A DNA stretch of 64,000 nt from Coenobita brevimanus. Taxonomy: Eukaryota; Arthropoda; Malacostraca; Decapoda; Coenobitidae. Below, in pieces: positions 1-10,975 of this stretch (position 1 is its first letter; each line of letters opens with the position of its first letter). The translations under genes were made by a program, and so were the position numbers. Under the pieces are notes generated by a model. That model did no database searches and was not told the origin of the DNA. It was given only the letters and a program-made list of their open reading frames with translations. The stretch covers positions 17,092,916 to 17,156,915 of the forward strand of contig CM064681.1 of assembly GCA_032717465.1 (NCBI GenBank), written 5' to 3'.

Positions 1-159
1 GAGTCAAGCTCGTACTGTCCCGTGTCTTAAACCATATTTATCGTACATATCCTTAAATTTGTGAATTGTTTTGGCACACATTATTTCATTCGGTAGTGCA
101 TTCCATTGAATTGCTCTGTTTGGGAAACTGAATTTCCTTACGTCTTTATCACCTCTCTT

Positions 160-1211
160 CTAATGCAGTTTTTTGCAGTGTCCTCTTGCTGATGCTTCCC
201 CATAGGTTAAGTAATCATTTATGTCTATTTTCTCCTTTCCTGATATGCATTTATATAGCATTATCATGTCACCTCTTTTTCTTCTCTCCTGTAGTGTTGG
301 TAGATTCAGTTTATTTAGTCTTTCTTCGTAGCTTAGGTCCCTTAAGCTTGGTATCCATCTTGTAGCGGCCCTTTGAGCTTTTTCAATCTTGTCTATATGC
401 TTTTTGAGATGAGGACTCCAGACTAATGATGCATATTCCAGGGTTATTCTAATGAATGATGTTATTATCCTTCTTAGCATGTCTTCATTTATGTATGTGA
501 ATGCTATTCTCATATTTGCAAGCAGTGTATACATGTTCCGCACCTTCTCGCTGATGTGGTCAGCCGGAGATAGTCTGTTATTTATAATCACACCTAGGTC
601 TTTCTCTCTTTCTGATGTGTATAGGGTTTTATTTCCTAACTTATAATCCCAATCAGGTCTTTTTCCACTTTTACCAAACTTGATTACATGACACTTGTCC
701 ACATTGAATTCCATTTGCCATGTACTACTCCATTCATGAAGTTTATTTAATTCTTCTTGTAGCTCTTTACAAGAGTCTGTGTTAGTAATTCTCCTTTGTA
801 TTTTTGCATCATCTGCAAACATATTCAGATAGCTCTCATTTCCAGTGTTACTGTTTATATCATTTATATACACTAAAAACATGATTGGTGCCAGCACTGA
901 ACACTGTGGTACTCCACTAGTCACTTCTTTCCATGATGAGTAGTTTCCTCTTAGTACTGTCCTCATTTCTCTTTTTATGAGAAAGTCTTGCATCCAACAA
1001 AACAGTTTCCTCGAATTTCTCCTTGATGGTACAGTTTCCATAAAAGTCTTTGGTGTGGTACTGTGTCAAAAGCTTTCTTGAAATCTAAATAGATACTGTC
1101 CACCCATCCTTCCCTTTCCTGCATTGTGTTTGTTACTCTGTCATAGTAGCTCAACAGATTAGCAACACATGATGTTCCTTTTCTGAAACCAAACTGTCTT
1201 TCTGTTATCAT
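160..1211 (-). pseudogene. CR1-like reverse transcriptase core and C-terminus
   Basis: Two overlapping frames (975-1211 and 160-1041) together carry the RT palm and thumb. Visible are RQFGFRKG, the catalytic block LDFKKAFDTVPH, TSGVPQ, and FADDAK with both catalytic Asp residues intact. Downstream come the primer-grip region (CHVIKFGKS), DLGVIINNRLS, and the conserved C-terminal tail (AQRAATRWIPSLRDLSYEER). The break near 1040 is a single frameshift. The related copy at 54439-56383 has the same tail in a different state of decay. Confidence 0.83.
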
Positions 1212-1317
1212 ACTGTGTTCTTCTAGATGATTTACCCAAGCTTTTCTTATAAGTTTTTCTAATACCTTGCTTACAACACTGGTCAGTGATACTGGTCGGT
1301 AGTTGAGTGGATTTTGT

Positions 1318-2448
1318 CTATTTCCTTTCTTGAATAAGGGGACAATATTTGCTTTTTTTCCAAATATCAGGTAGTTTACCTTGACTCAAGGATTTCTTGA
1401 AAATTAAAAATAATGGTTTACTTAACTCTTTTGCACATTCTCGTAATACCCAACATGAAATTTCATCGGGACCACTTGCTTTTCCTCTGTCTAATCTACT
1501 TAACTCCTCCTGTATTACTTTTTCTGCTATTTGTATATCTGGTAGTATGTGTGGCCATGCGTGTTCCACATAGTCCCTCTCAAAATTTTTTTCTTCTGTA
1601 AAAACTAATTGGAAATTCTTATTTAGTGCTTCACAAATATCTTTTTCTTGTGTATAAGCGATTCCCTCGTCTGTAATGGATTGTATTATATCTTTTGCTT
1701 TAGTTTTGCTTCTGATATAGCTGTAAAACAGCTTTGGTTGATCACTACTTTTATTTATTATATCCTCCTCAAACTGTTTTTGGGCTTCCCTCCTTATTCT
1801 TGTATAGTCGTTTCTTGCCTGTTTGTAATTATTATACGCCCTTTCACTATTGTGTCTTCTGTATCTATTCCACAACAAATCTCTTCTTTCTTCTGATTTT
1901 TTACATTCTGTATTGAACCATTTCTGTATTTTCTTATCTGCTTCTTTGTGCTGTGGGATGTACTTCTGGACTCCTATTTCATAAAATTCACAAAATTTTT
2001 TATATACACCATTTAAATCTTGTCCTCTAAGCTTATTTTCCCAATCAACTTCTAAGAAATACTTCTTTAGGTCTTGATAATTTCCCTTTTTATAGTTTAG
2101 GCTCTTTTTGTAACTATCATTGCTGTTTACTATGTCATATGCTATCCTGAAGTTATAATTTAGTACTGCATGATCGCTTTTGCCGAGTGGAGGGTGATAT
2201 ATTAAACTGTCAATATCATTTTCTTGCCTTGTAAATATTAGATCTAGCACTGAAGGTACATCAAGTCCTCTTTTTCTGGTGGTTTCCCTCACATGTTGCG
2301 TTAAGAAAAACTCTTGTACGAGATCCAGGAGCTTTTGGTCCCAACAGCTTTCTTGGCTATTTATATCTAGAGTATTCCAATTTATATTTGTATTGAAGTC
2401 CCCAGTTAGTATAATTCTTTCCGATTTCTCTTCCATTTTATGTAGCAA
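1318..2448 (-). pseudogene. CR1-like endonuclease C-terminal half, linker and RT start
   Basis: A 376-residue frame following the ORF1/endonuclease piece after a frameshift. Residues ~12-20 contain the GDFNTN catalytic motif; residues ~85-93 contain GKSDHAVLN, the Asp-His that closes the endonuclease active site. A ~200-residue basic linker follows, rich in Arg, Lys and Tyr. Residues ~325-376 are the start of reverse transcriptase (GKASGPDEIS, then KSLSQGKLPDIWKKS). The matching stretch of the second copy is at 56331-57461. It ends by frameshift at ~1318. Confidence 0.8.
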
Positions 2449-2635
2449 TGATCTTACACTCCGAATTGTACTCTCTGCCAGGTCCTCATATTCGTCTCTT
2501 TCCTATGTGTTTGATCTGGGTGGCATGTACAAATTGGCTACAGTTAATTTACCTTCAGATGTGTCGATCTCTACTGCAATCAGTTCTACTTGTGATGGTA
2601 TATCTAGTTTTATTTCCTTGACTTTTAGATTTTTC

Positions 2636-3931
2636 TTAGTTAATATTATAATTCCTCCTCCTTTTTTTTAAATATCTGTCTCTTCTCCATATATTGTATT
2701 CCTCTAAGTGTATTATGTCATTTGATATCCTTGGTATTAATTTTGTTTCAGTTAGGCATATTATTTGTGGTTCATTTTCTCTGACATAATCATTCATCTC
2801 TAGTAATTTAGATACCATTCCATCCACATTTGAGTACATCAACTTTACCATCTTGTTTATATACTTGTCATGACATGGTTCTACTACCTTCCTCCTTTTT
2901 CGTCCATCCTGTTTGTGTACCACTTTCGTACCTGCAATCCTATTACTTTGTAAAAAAAATTTCTTCTTCTCCTCTTCTGATCTTCCCTCATTTTTTGTTT
3001 TTGCTTCCTCCCTTTTCTCTTTCAGTAATTCCAGTTCCTCTTGTGTTAGGCATCTTTTTATCCATACATTTTTGAACTCCTCTTTTTCCTTAAGATTCTT
3101 TGCATTTTTTAGTATCTCTTCCACAATGTTTACACTCTGGAAAGTCACCTTTAGAGGTCTTGTCTTGCTTTTCTCGTATTTCCCTAACCTTTTGTGTTCC
3201 TCTATGTCTTTACTACAGATTTCCTCTGATACTTCTTTCTGTAAGCTCATTACATTTGCCATCTCCTTTTTGTCTCTTGTGATCTTGTTTTTAACTTCTT
3301 CCTCTTCTATACCAGTGATTACTATTGATTTGTTTATCTCTACTGAATCTCTGACTAACTTTGGATTGTTTTGGATTATTCTTTTCACCTCCTTTTTAAT
3401 GCTTTTTTCCTCCACCCTTGTTTCTAAGTCTTTCTTTACTTTCACCATTTCAGCATACTTGGTTTCTACATCATTTTTGTAGCTTTGCACAGCTTCATTC
3501 ACTTGTGTTATCTTCTCAATATCACTGCTCTGGTCAGTAAGACTGCTAACTTGCCTAATTGTCTCTGTGCCATTTTTGAACTCTTCCATAACACTCTCGT
3601 GATTGACTACTGTACTTGCCATTTCACTCATTTTCTTCCTAAGTGGACTCAATTCCACTGTTAGTTCACTGATGGTTGTGTCTTTCTTATTGGCCTCCCT
3701 TCCTAGTTTTTCTATTTCTTCCTTTTGCAAGTGCATCTTCTTCTTTATTTCATCAATTTCATTTTTGAAAGCCATTTTTAGTTTGTTTACACGTTCAACC
3801 AGTCTATTGTGAGTCTCTACTTCAACCAGTTCTTGGTAGAAATCATCATTTTGCTTTTTACCTTTATCCGTGTTCTTTTCCAAATTTGTTTTACTGAAGT
3901 ATGTATCCATTTTGCAATACTTAAAGTGCAA
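2636..3931 (-). pseudogene. CR1-like ORF1 fused in frame to start of endonuclease
   Basis: A 431-residue open frame. Residues ~20-185 are Lys/Glu-rich heptad coiled coil. Residues ~205-340 resemble the RNA-binding domain of LINE ORF1 proteins (SIVITGIEEEE, then RPLKVTF and a basic helix). After a short basic linker (GRKRRK) the frame continues straight into the endonuclease start: KLMYSNVDGM (the catalytic Asn region) and IICLTETKL (the catalytic Glu). No stop separates ORF1 from ORF2 here, whereas most CR1 elements use two ORFs; whether this is native or a lost stop cannot be decided from one copy. The frame fails after the endonuclease start (YNIN stop). Confidence 0.8.
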
Positions 3932-4201
3932 AGCATGTACTTACAATCTCCGTGTTGTTGTAGTCTAAACAAACCTCAGAGATGACTCAGCGCATTCTTT
4001 CGTCTTGGTTCTATTTCCTGTTTGAACAAGTCTTGTTTAAACTTATTACTTTTTTTCCTTTTAATAATGAACAATCATTTAGTCTAACCTAGTACTGAGC
4101 TTGACTCATACAAAGATATTATTTAGGTAAAGCCACTGGCCGTGATGATTTGGTATGGAGCGCCGGTGTCGCACGTCCACCTAGATTGAATCCCTCTGTG
4201 T
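3932..4201. other. Unassigned sequence upstream of CR1-like ORF1
   Basis: No open frame or repeat recognised. Because the LINE runs leftwards, part of this may be its 5' untranslated region, but the second copy stops before this point and gives no comparison. Confidence 0.4.
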
Positions 4202-4487
4202 GTAGACTGTAGCATCAGTCGAGCAGGGCAGTACTCCCAAGGTAGATGGAAAGTTGATGATAGGGAGAGCTGGAGCTCCCTTTTCATCAGCCCTCAGGAC
4301 TAGGTCCCGACCATCCCCCTTTGCTGGCCTACTCTCTGTGTTACTGAGACACTGAAAAAGTTCAGCAAAGGGGGATGGTCGGGAGCTAGTCCCGAGGGCT
4401 GATGAAACGGGAGCTCCAGCTCTCCCTATCATCAACTTTCCATCTACCTTGGGAGTACTGCCCTGCTCAACTGATGCTACAGTCTAC
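4202..4487. repeat. Foldback (long inverted repeat) element
   Basis: Two arms of ~120 bp (4202-~4325 and ~4365-4487) are reverse complements with few mismatches and one small indel, separated by a ~40 bp loop (CTACTCTCTGTGTTACTGAG). The outer ends read GTAGACTGTAGC and GCTACAGTCTAC. No convincing target duplication flanks it. Overlapping open frames on both strands are a by-product of the palindrome, not genes. It could be a foldback transposon or a segmental inverted duplication. Confidence 0.8.
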
Positions 4488-4640
4488 TTCTCTTCACTGT
4501 CCTAATCTGTGTTATACAAATCCATCAATTATAGCAATATTCTGCGTGAATAATGGACAAAAGGATATTAACCATATTCAAAAATAAATTGCTATGGAAA
4601 AGATGTTAGGGACCTTCCTTACCTGAGGGTATGGGTTCAT
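4480..4640 (+). repeat. Dispersed repeat family X, copy 1
   Basis: Shares a diverged block with 4945-5130 and 20570-20745: AATCTGTGTTA, an AT-rich middle, AACCATATTCAAA, AAATTGCTA and a terminal CCTTACCTGA. This is the most degraded of the three copies. The family is unrecognised and no ORF lies within it. Confidence 0.5.
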
Positions 4641-4944
4641 GTGATTTCGTACCGGATAGACAATTTACTGAAGAGGTTATTTACAGCCTTTACAGCCTTC
4701 AGTCTCACAGTTTTTCCTTTTATATTTTTAATGGTACCACACTGTCTCATTTTCCTGTTGGGATACATTTCATACCAATGGAGAATATATTAACCCTTTT
4801 ACTGCGGCAGGTTCCCCCAGAGAAAATCGCATGACTTTACACTAAACTGAATAGATAAGCATCATTATAGTGAAAAGGTTAGCCTCTTTACTACGATGAA
4901 CCCATTCCTCTGTATCCTCGTCGGTTTAGGACGCTCCCAAGCAC

Positions 4945-5130
4945 ATTCTCCTATGCGATGTATTTTGTTTATTACACCTTACTCTCATAATCTGTGTTAC
5001 CATATATAAATCATTCCAACATCGCCATACTCTGCATAGATAACTTACCAAAGCATAGTAACCAACCATATCCAAATATAAATCGCAAAGGAAGGGTTGC
5101 TTGGGTGCCCCCTTACCTAACAAGAATACA
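4945..5130 (+). repeat. Dispersed repeat family X, copy 2
   Basis: Begins GCGATGTATTTTGTTTATT, continues CACCTTACT and ends CCTTACCTAACAAG. Copy 3 (20570-20745) shows the same start, middle and end. The size (~180 bp) would suit a SINE, but no A or B box is clear, so the class is open. Confidence 0.55.
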
Positions 5131-5149
5131 TGCCTTTTATAAACAGTCT

Positions 5150-5500
5150 CCAAACGACTTTTCTAGGTTTAAGGAGACATTAACTTTGGACAGACTTCTC
5201 GGGTTTTTGAGAGACCTTTCTAGGTTTGGAGAGAAGTATCTACCTCAGGAGTCTTTCCGAGCTATGAAGAGGCTTTCCTAGCTTTGGAGTCTTTTCTACC
5301 TTCAGAGTTTTTTCTCGTTTTTGGATTTTCTTAAGCTTTGAAGAGAAAAATTTTCCAGTTTTGGAGTGATTTTTCTAGTTTCGAAGAGATTTCTGGCTAT
5401 GGAGATCTCTTTCTACCTTGGAGAGATTTTTACATTTTGGGGATACTTATCTGTCTTTGGGCACATTGTTAGCTTTGGAGAGACCTTTGTACTGGAGGGT
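5150..5500. repeat. Decayed minisatellite (TTTCTAG-TTTGGAGAG units)
   Basis: About a dozen imperfect units of roughly 25-33 bp containing variants of TTTCTAGGTTTGGAGAG (TTTCCTAGCTTTGGAG, TTTCTAGTTTCGAAGAG, TTTCTACCTTGGAGAG). Units differ in length and by many substitutions, indicating an old array. No coding sense is apparent. Confidence 0.65.
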
Positions 5501-6417
5501 TTAACTAATGGAGTCATTATCTCATTTCTAGGTGGATTTTCCTAAGCTTAACTCGTCACGTTCCGAGCTATTTCGCACCTCCGACACCCCCCAATCCCGA
5601 GCAACTTTGGAAAAAATAAATTTTTGGCTAAAACCTCCGCTTTTGGTGAGGAACATCGAAAATTCATTGAGAAATCGCTCACCTGAGGTTTAAAATACTA
5701 GATACAGGTAGCAGTACCTCCTTACCTTAATGGGTTTTCTATCAGGCTGGCTCCAAAGAAAACGAGTTCTATGGGAGGGTAACTATTCCACACCACTCAT
5801 AAACGGCATTTATTTATTTATTTGGTACGAATTTATATGTAGTAAGAGAGTATATTGGTTTTCAAACAGTAATATAGGCATTATAAGCATTGTTTCACTC
5901 TCTAACTCATCAACATACCCGACCTTTTTTGGCAACATTACCCGATCATCATTTCTGACTGTTTCTTCCTCTAATGCTATGTAAACTTTGTCCTCCTCAT
6001 TGTCATCGATTGGGAAATCACTCTGGCCCTGAATGTCTTTACTGACGAGGTCACTGGTAACAGGTGGCTTGCCAAGACAATGGCATGCAGGGGGGGGGAG
6101 GTTATGTGGTGTAAGGCATTGTCCATGCCTGGCATCTTGCAGAGGAATAGAGGAAGGTGTCCTGTGTATAGGTACGAAAAATCACCTGCGAAAATTGAAA
6201 ACTGTGCAAATTATGAACCTTGCAATTGCATGACGTACCAGTACGTCAACGGGACTAGCTGTCACAAAATGTTGCAATGTACCCATACGTCGATGGGATG
6301 CCTCGGGTTAATGAAGTATTCTGAAATTCACTGAATCTCTAAAAAACATAGTTATTCTGAAGAGGCATAATAATTTTTCCAATTCGTCCTAAACACACTG
6401 GATTCGGTGACATCTGT
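5501..6417. other. Unassigned intergenic sequence with isolated TTAACCC-type termini
   Basis: No recognisable gene. TTAACCC at 4790-4796 and its reverse complement GGGTTAA at 6305-6311 look like ends of TTAA-type transposons, but their inner sequences do not match each other, so no element is called. Small inverted repeats around TACGTACCAGTACGT lie near 6235. Confidence 0.4.
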
Positions 6418-6421
6418 TTAA

Positions 6422-7213
6422 CCTGCTGCGTGCCAGTGCCGTTCTAGAACCGTGTGACGAAAATCTGCAGTCAGTGCCAGTGCCATTTTAAAACGGCTGA
6501 AAATATAAAAATTCACTGTGACTGCATTTTTCAAGATTTGCAGGGAAAAATTGTCAGGCATGTATGGTAACTGTTCCTCTACCATGCCTCAGGCAGTCAA
6601 GGCCATACACCCATTCGCTCCCCCCCCCCATTGCATGCTCACTCTGCCTCACTCTGCCTGTGTGCCTCACCTAGTGCATAGTGAAGGCATGTTGTAAATA
6701 TTTTCACATAAGTGTAAGGACTATACATAGTGAAATCAAGTTGTAAATATTTTCTTGTTAGTTTAAGGACTGGACATAGAGAAGTCAAGTTGTAAATACC
6801 TTCTTGTAAATGCCAGGACTGAACAAAGTGAAGTCATGTTGCACCTATCTTCGAGTAAATGTAGGACAATGCATTCACAGTGACAGAGACACACTAATTG
6901 TGACAGATGCTGGAGTAATAAGTATTCAGAAAAGTATACTTAACATTGCTATACCTTCCCAGCATAAATACCTTCGTCTACCTTACATAGAAAACGGCTT
7001 TCTCTCACCTACGTGGTGAGCATGAGTGTGAGAATACCTGTATACGAGTATGCAAGATTCAATAAAAACTATTTCTGAGCTTCAGTGAGTATTTTGATGG
7101 CGAAATTCGTTGTTTTCACATCAAAATCTATCATTTTAGACCCCCCCAAAAAATAAAAAAATGGCTGGCACGGGGGCGACCCATAGGGCTAATAATAGCT
7201 TGCATGCAGTGGG
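6422..7213. mobile_element. TTAA-flanked (piggyBac-type) non-autonomous element
   Basis: Flanked by TTAA at 6418-6421 and 7214-7217. The left end reads CCTGCTGCGTGCCAG and the inverted right end CCCACTGCATGCAAG, 11 of 15 matching. TTAA targets and CCC/CCT-starting terminal repeats are the signature of piggyBac-type elements. The 792-bp interior has no transposase; it carries a short tandem array (6680-6870) and GTGCCAGTGCC motifs. Confidence 0.65.
6680..6870. repeat. 49-bp tandem repeat, about 4 copies
   Basis: Successive units start TTGTAAATATTTTC, TTGTAAATATTTTC, TTGTAAATACCTTC and TTGCACCTATCTTC at ~49-bp spacing, each ending AGTGAA(A/G)TCA(A/T)G. The array is internal to the TTAA-flanked element. 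Confidence 0.75.
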
Positions 7214-7217
7214 TTAA

Positions 7218-8215
7218 ATGTAGTCTTTCAATCTTCAGACGTCTTTCTGCAATTCAGAACGAAATTTTTGAACTGGGGAAGTTAGATGTCTAAATTAATT
7301 TCCTTACTTTTAGGTCGCTTGACTAAGCTGAGTAAAATGACTGGCACTTGAAAGAAAGATTTATAATCCTCATCGTGTTGCAGGGATTAATTAGACAACC
7401 CCATTTACAGTGATGTAGGAATTGGGGAAGGGGGGCACATGCCCACCCAATGATATTGCTGGGGGGGGGGGCCTATTATATTTGAGCCTTTTGCACAAAA
7501 ACTGCATAGCCACAGTGCCTAACATTTCTTACTGTGACCTAGATTACATCAATTATGCCCAGTAGGTAACAGTTTGTTTCTTCATTTACAATTGTCACTT
7601 TCAAATAAATGCAGTAAATTTAGTTGTCCTTTATGGAAAACCCAACAATATTACAGGTATTACAATTTCCCCTCACTGTTTTCGTTTTGATATTTTCCAC
7701 ACATCTCATGCTATTATTCTCACTAATATACTTTTTTTCTTTTATTCAGTTCTTTTGAAAGATGTACAGTAGCACATTTGACCATAATGCATATGATGTA
7801 TAATGATTTACATCAAATGGACACATTAGTGTAAGTCACTAATATAAGTAATTCCATTTAGCCTATGTACTCATGGACCACTGGCATAGTCAGGGATGGG
7901 GGCTAACCTCACATGAGCAAGAGCTCTATCCCGTTATGTTATTTCTATTCTACCTAATGAGTAAGAAAAGCTTAATTGCTTTTTCTTCGTACTTATTTGA
8001 ACTTACAATATGCTCTAAAACCCAGTGCATGCGGCCTCAAAACGTCCTTGAAATTGGTAATTATTCAAAAGTTTCCTTGGAGTGGCTCACAGTGAACCCC
8101 CCCAAACCCTCCAGCTGTTTTGGCTCGCTTAGCATACCATCCCCCATACCTTGTGCCCCCCCAGTGTCACAGTTGTTTGCATGCTTATGAAACAGTCGCT
8201 CCAGTAAGTCTAATA
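7218..8215. other. Unassigned AT-rich sequence
   Basis: No gene, RNA or repeat recognised. It contains several homopolymer G/C tracts (for example near 7450) and scattered short open frames without family features. Confidence 0.5.
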
Positions 8216-8332
8216 CAGAGTGACTAAAATGGAATCCTGGTTACAAGAACAGAATCTTAAATAATGTATTAAAATTCAGTACAATATTTAAGATTTTATT
8301 CTTGAAACCAGGTTTCCATTTTAGTCACTCTG
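8216..8332. mobile_element. 117-bp hairpin MITE
   Basis: Nearly complete inverted repeat: CAGAGTGACTAAAATGGAA at the left and TTCCATTTTAGTCACTCTG at the right, continuing inward (CCTGGTT / AACCAGG, AAGAATCTTAAATA) to a short AT-rich loop. Size and symmetry fit a miniature inverted-repeat element; no clear target duplication, so the superfamily is unassigned. Confidence 0.75.
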
Positions 8333-8701
8333 TTGTAGACCTACCGGAGAGATTGTTAAGTCTCTTCAGCGGGCCCGAGCTTTTTACAGTAGTTTATTTC
8401 TTCCTGCCACGAAGAGACTACAACTGGCTAACGATCTTTTCCGTCCAGGAGTGATTAGAGATGGAATTCAGTACTCATTTCAACACGAGGTTAATATAAT
8501 TGTGTGAAAGTATTACGGATGTGCTAATACAATACGTTATCCTAGTCATGGAGTTTAACATTCTCCAACATAACCTGTTGTATATAGATGCTTTTTATTT
8601 TTTTTCCGTTCTTTCTTCACCATTACGGATATATTCAGCCTATGTTAGTGTCTTGTAATAAGCAGGCCTATGAACAATATAACAACTTCAGAATGATGAC
8701 A

Positions 8702-8704
<3 letters not shown>

Positions 8705-8744
<40 letters not shown>

Positions 8745-8748
8745 ATAC

Positions 8749-8779
<31 letters not shown>

Positions 8780-8874
8780 GAGAGAGAGAGAGAGATAGAC
8801 AGACAGATAGATATATATATATAGATAGATAGATAGATAGAAAGATAGATAGATATAGACATAGATATATATAT
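8705..8874. repeat. Compound microsatellite (TC)n-(TA)n-(AG)n-(GATA)n
   Basis: (TC)n at 8705-8743, (AT)n at 8749-8773, a short (AG)n, then (GATA)n with variants to 8874. Open frames reading Ser-Leu or Tyr-Ile repeats across it are artefacts. Confidence 0.95.
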
Positions 8875-8892
8875 CCCCCCAGTCATGGGGGT

Positions 8893-8946
8893 GACACAAT
8901 CTGGCCGCACTATGGAGTGGTACTACTACTGCGGCCAGGTTGTGTT
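8893..8946. repeat. Short inverted repeat (17-bp arms)
   Basis: GACACAATCTGGCCGCA (8893-8909) is inverted at 8930-8946 (TGCGGCCAGGTTGTGTT) with one or two mismatches around a 20-bp spacer. It directly abuts the Harbinger-like element. Confidence 0.65.
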
Positions 8947-8947
8947 A

Positions 8948-9715
8948 AGCCCTAGTCACACTGCAGGTACGACTTATCGCAAACCACCCACGACTTGCAA
9001 GTCGTGGGTGGTTTTGGTGAGGTTTACAACCGGTCTTCATATGTCTCGGTCTAATTGCAGGCCACCATGGTGACTAAAAAATCGTCGTGAGGTTTTTCAT
9101 GCTGTACAAAAAACCTCCCCGCAATCACTGATGTTGTGGCACGGAAGCCTCCCGATGGGTGGCTGGACTGTGTCTGGCCGGCTTACAGACTGCGACTGGT
9201 CAGCGACACCTGATTTTTAAGAGGTGGTTGCCATCCAGACAGAGGCCAGTCGCCACCTGCTCTGTGCGGTGGTTGTCTGCACTCCATCAAGGCGATGACT
9301 GGACTGCGGTGGCTGCCGTCCACAAGCCTCCTGTCCGGGGTGGTGATTGAAGTCCGGCCGCCGTCCAGCCGACGACTGGTCGAGCCACAGGTGGTGGGCC
9401 GGACCGAGACCAGCCGCCGGCCAATCCGCGGCCGATGTCGGTCTAGTGGAGGCCTAGAGGTCGCGGTCTAAACTGTGACAGGATGCGGACCATCCGTCAT
9501 ATGTCGGCGGCCTGCCGGCGACCGACCGGCCACCCGTCGGTGTCTTGACCTGTGAGTACCTGGCCATGGTTGCCATTCGGCCGCCCACTGGACGGACACT
9601 TGACGACCACCGGTAGCCGATTGGTGGCACGACTGCTTGGAGACCTTCGTGGTTGGGGAATGGTTTTGTGATTATCAGGCTTGCGACAAGTCGTACCTGC
9701 AGTGTAACTGGGGCA
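8948..9715. mobile_element. Harbinger-like non-autonomous DNA element
   Basis: Terminal inverted repeats of ~36 bp: GCCCTAGTCACACTGCAGGT at the left and ACCTGCAGTGTAACTGGGGC at the right, continuing inward as ACGACTTATCGCAA / TTGCGACAAGTCGT. TTA precedes the left end (8945-8947) and follows the right end (9716-9718), consistent with the 3-bp TTA/TAA duplication of PIF/Harbinger elements, though the outermost base differs. The GC-rich interior encodes no transposase. A perfect 34-bp palindrome sits just inside the left repeat. Confidence 0.68.
8981..9014. repeat. Perfect 34-bp palindrome
   Basis: AAACCACCCACGACTTG is followed immediately by its reverse complement, with no spacer. It lies subterminally in the Harbinger-like element and would extrude as a cruciform or fold as a hairpin in RNA. 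Confidence 0.9.
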
Positions 9716-9869
9716 TTAGTAAGTATTCTGCCACTGTATTCCCTGCATGTCGTAAAAGGTGACTAAAAGGGGCGGGGTGAGGTGACTAGGGACCCCCTCC
9801 TCTGTTTTTTTAGTTCCTAAAAAGAGACAGGCCATAGAAAAGGATCAGGGCTTGAGTTATCCCCGTACC

Positions 9870-10626
9870 CTGAAGATTGAGTCTATGAATGTGCATGGAT
9901 GTAGTATGACTGAGGGTAAAAGGGAGGAGATTGGGAGAATGTTTGTGAGAAGAAAGTTGGATGTGTTAGCTTTGAGTGAAACAAAGATGAAAGGGAAAGG
10001 TAAGTCTAAGTTTGGACGTGTGAATGGATGATTGTTAGGTGTTGATAGAGGAAGGGCAAGAGAAGGTGTGGCCTTGTTAGTGAGTCCGGAAGTGCAGCAG
10101 TGTGTGACTGAATGGGAGGAGGTGTCATCGAGACTGATATGGGTGAAAGCAAAATTTAAGCATGAGTTGTGGGTATTTGGGAGTGCATATGGTCCTGGTA
10201 GTGAAAGGAATGAAAAACAGAGGGGGTCTTTCTGGAATGATGTTGATGAGTGTCTGCAGAGTTTTGGAGCGAATGTGAATGTGGTAATGATGGGATATCT
10301 GAATGCTAGAGTGCGAAATGCAGCAGTTGAAGGTGTACTTGATATGCATATGTGTGCTTGGAAAGAATGAAAATGGGGAACGAATGATAGGGATGTGCAT
10401 TGAGCAAGAAATGGTGATTGGAAATACCTTGTTTGAGAAGAAATATATAAGCATGCATGGGTGAGACAGGAGGGTGGAAGGGTTGTTGACAGAGCATTGA
10501 TGGACTATGTGGTTGTGTCCAGGAATGTAACAGGAAGATTGTTGAATGTGAGAGTTTTGAGAGGGGAGGGTGGAGGTATATCTGACCACTACCTTGTGGA
10601 GGGAAAGTTGAGAGTAGGTAAGAGAT
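9870..10626 (+). pseudogene. RTE-A endonuclease (broken)
   Basis: Apurinic-type endonuclease in pieces. Seen in order: MNVHG (active-site Asn), LALSETKM (Glu), SAYGPGSER (Tyr), then MMGYLNAR where family members have GDLNAR, so the catalytic Asp is replaced by Tyr here. After two stops the C-terminal SDHYLVEG (Asp-His) appears near 10575-10600. A stop within VNG-LLGVD and others near 10370-10450 interrupt the frame. It would nick the genomic target to prime reverse transcription, but cannot do so as it stands. Confidence 0.8.
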
Positions 10627-10975
10627 AGGTGAGAGCTACAAGAGTTAGGTGTGGCAGGAAGGTTTTGAAAGTCAGTGAGTTGGAAATAAGAGGGAAAAAG
10701 GGTATCAGGAGAAATTGAAAGATGAGTGGAATGCAGTGAAAGATCAGGAGAATGGCAGTGTGGAGGAGGAATGGCAGTTGTTTAAGAGTGCTGTGGTGGG
10801 GCATGCATAAGTGGTGTATGGTGTGAGAGGAGTGGGTGGTGGTGTAAGAAAGAGAAATGAATGGTGGTGTGAGAAAGTAAGTATTGCTGTGGCTGAGAAG
10901 AGACATGCATATGAAGTGTGACTGCAGAGGAAGGATGAGGTGTCATAAGAAAGGTATAAGGGAAAGAAGAATAGA

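Larger units (their letters stand above)
1..3931 (-). mobile_element. CR1-like non-LTR retrotransposon, copy 1 (3' end cut by window edge)
   Basis: On the minus strand the order is coiled-coil/RNA-binding ORF1, apurinic-type endonuclease, reverse transcriptase, then the 3' region at base 1. The RT shows TSGVPQ and FADDAK motifs and the C-terminal SLVWSPHLKK region typical of CR1-like LINEs of arthropods. A second copy lies at 54079-58087 on the same strand and aligns along most of its length, which helps define insertions in both. The frame is broken in at least three places, so this copy is dead. Clade assignment rests on motif recognition, not on a tree. Confidence 0.88.

Noticed and set aside
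4181..4587. Two overlapping open frames on opposite strands
   Set aside because: Mirror images created by the foldback palindrome; no family features.
4790..6311. TTAACCC...GGGTTAA pair as a sixth TTAA-type element
   Set aside because: Sequences inside the two ends do not match beyond CCC, so pairing is unsupported; kept only as isolated termini.
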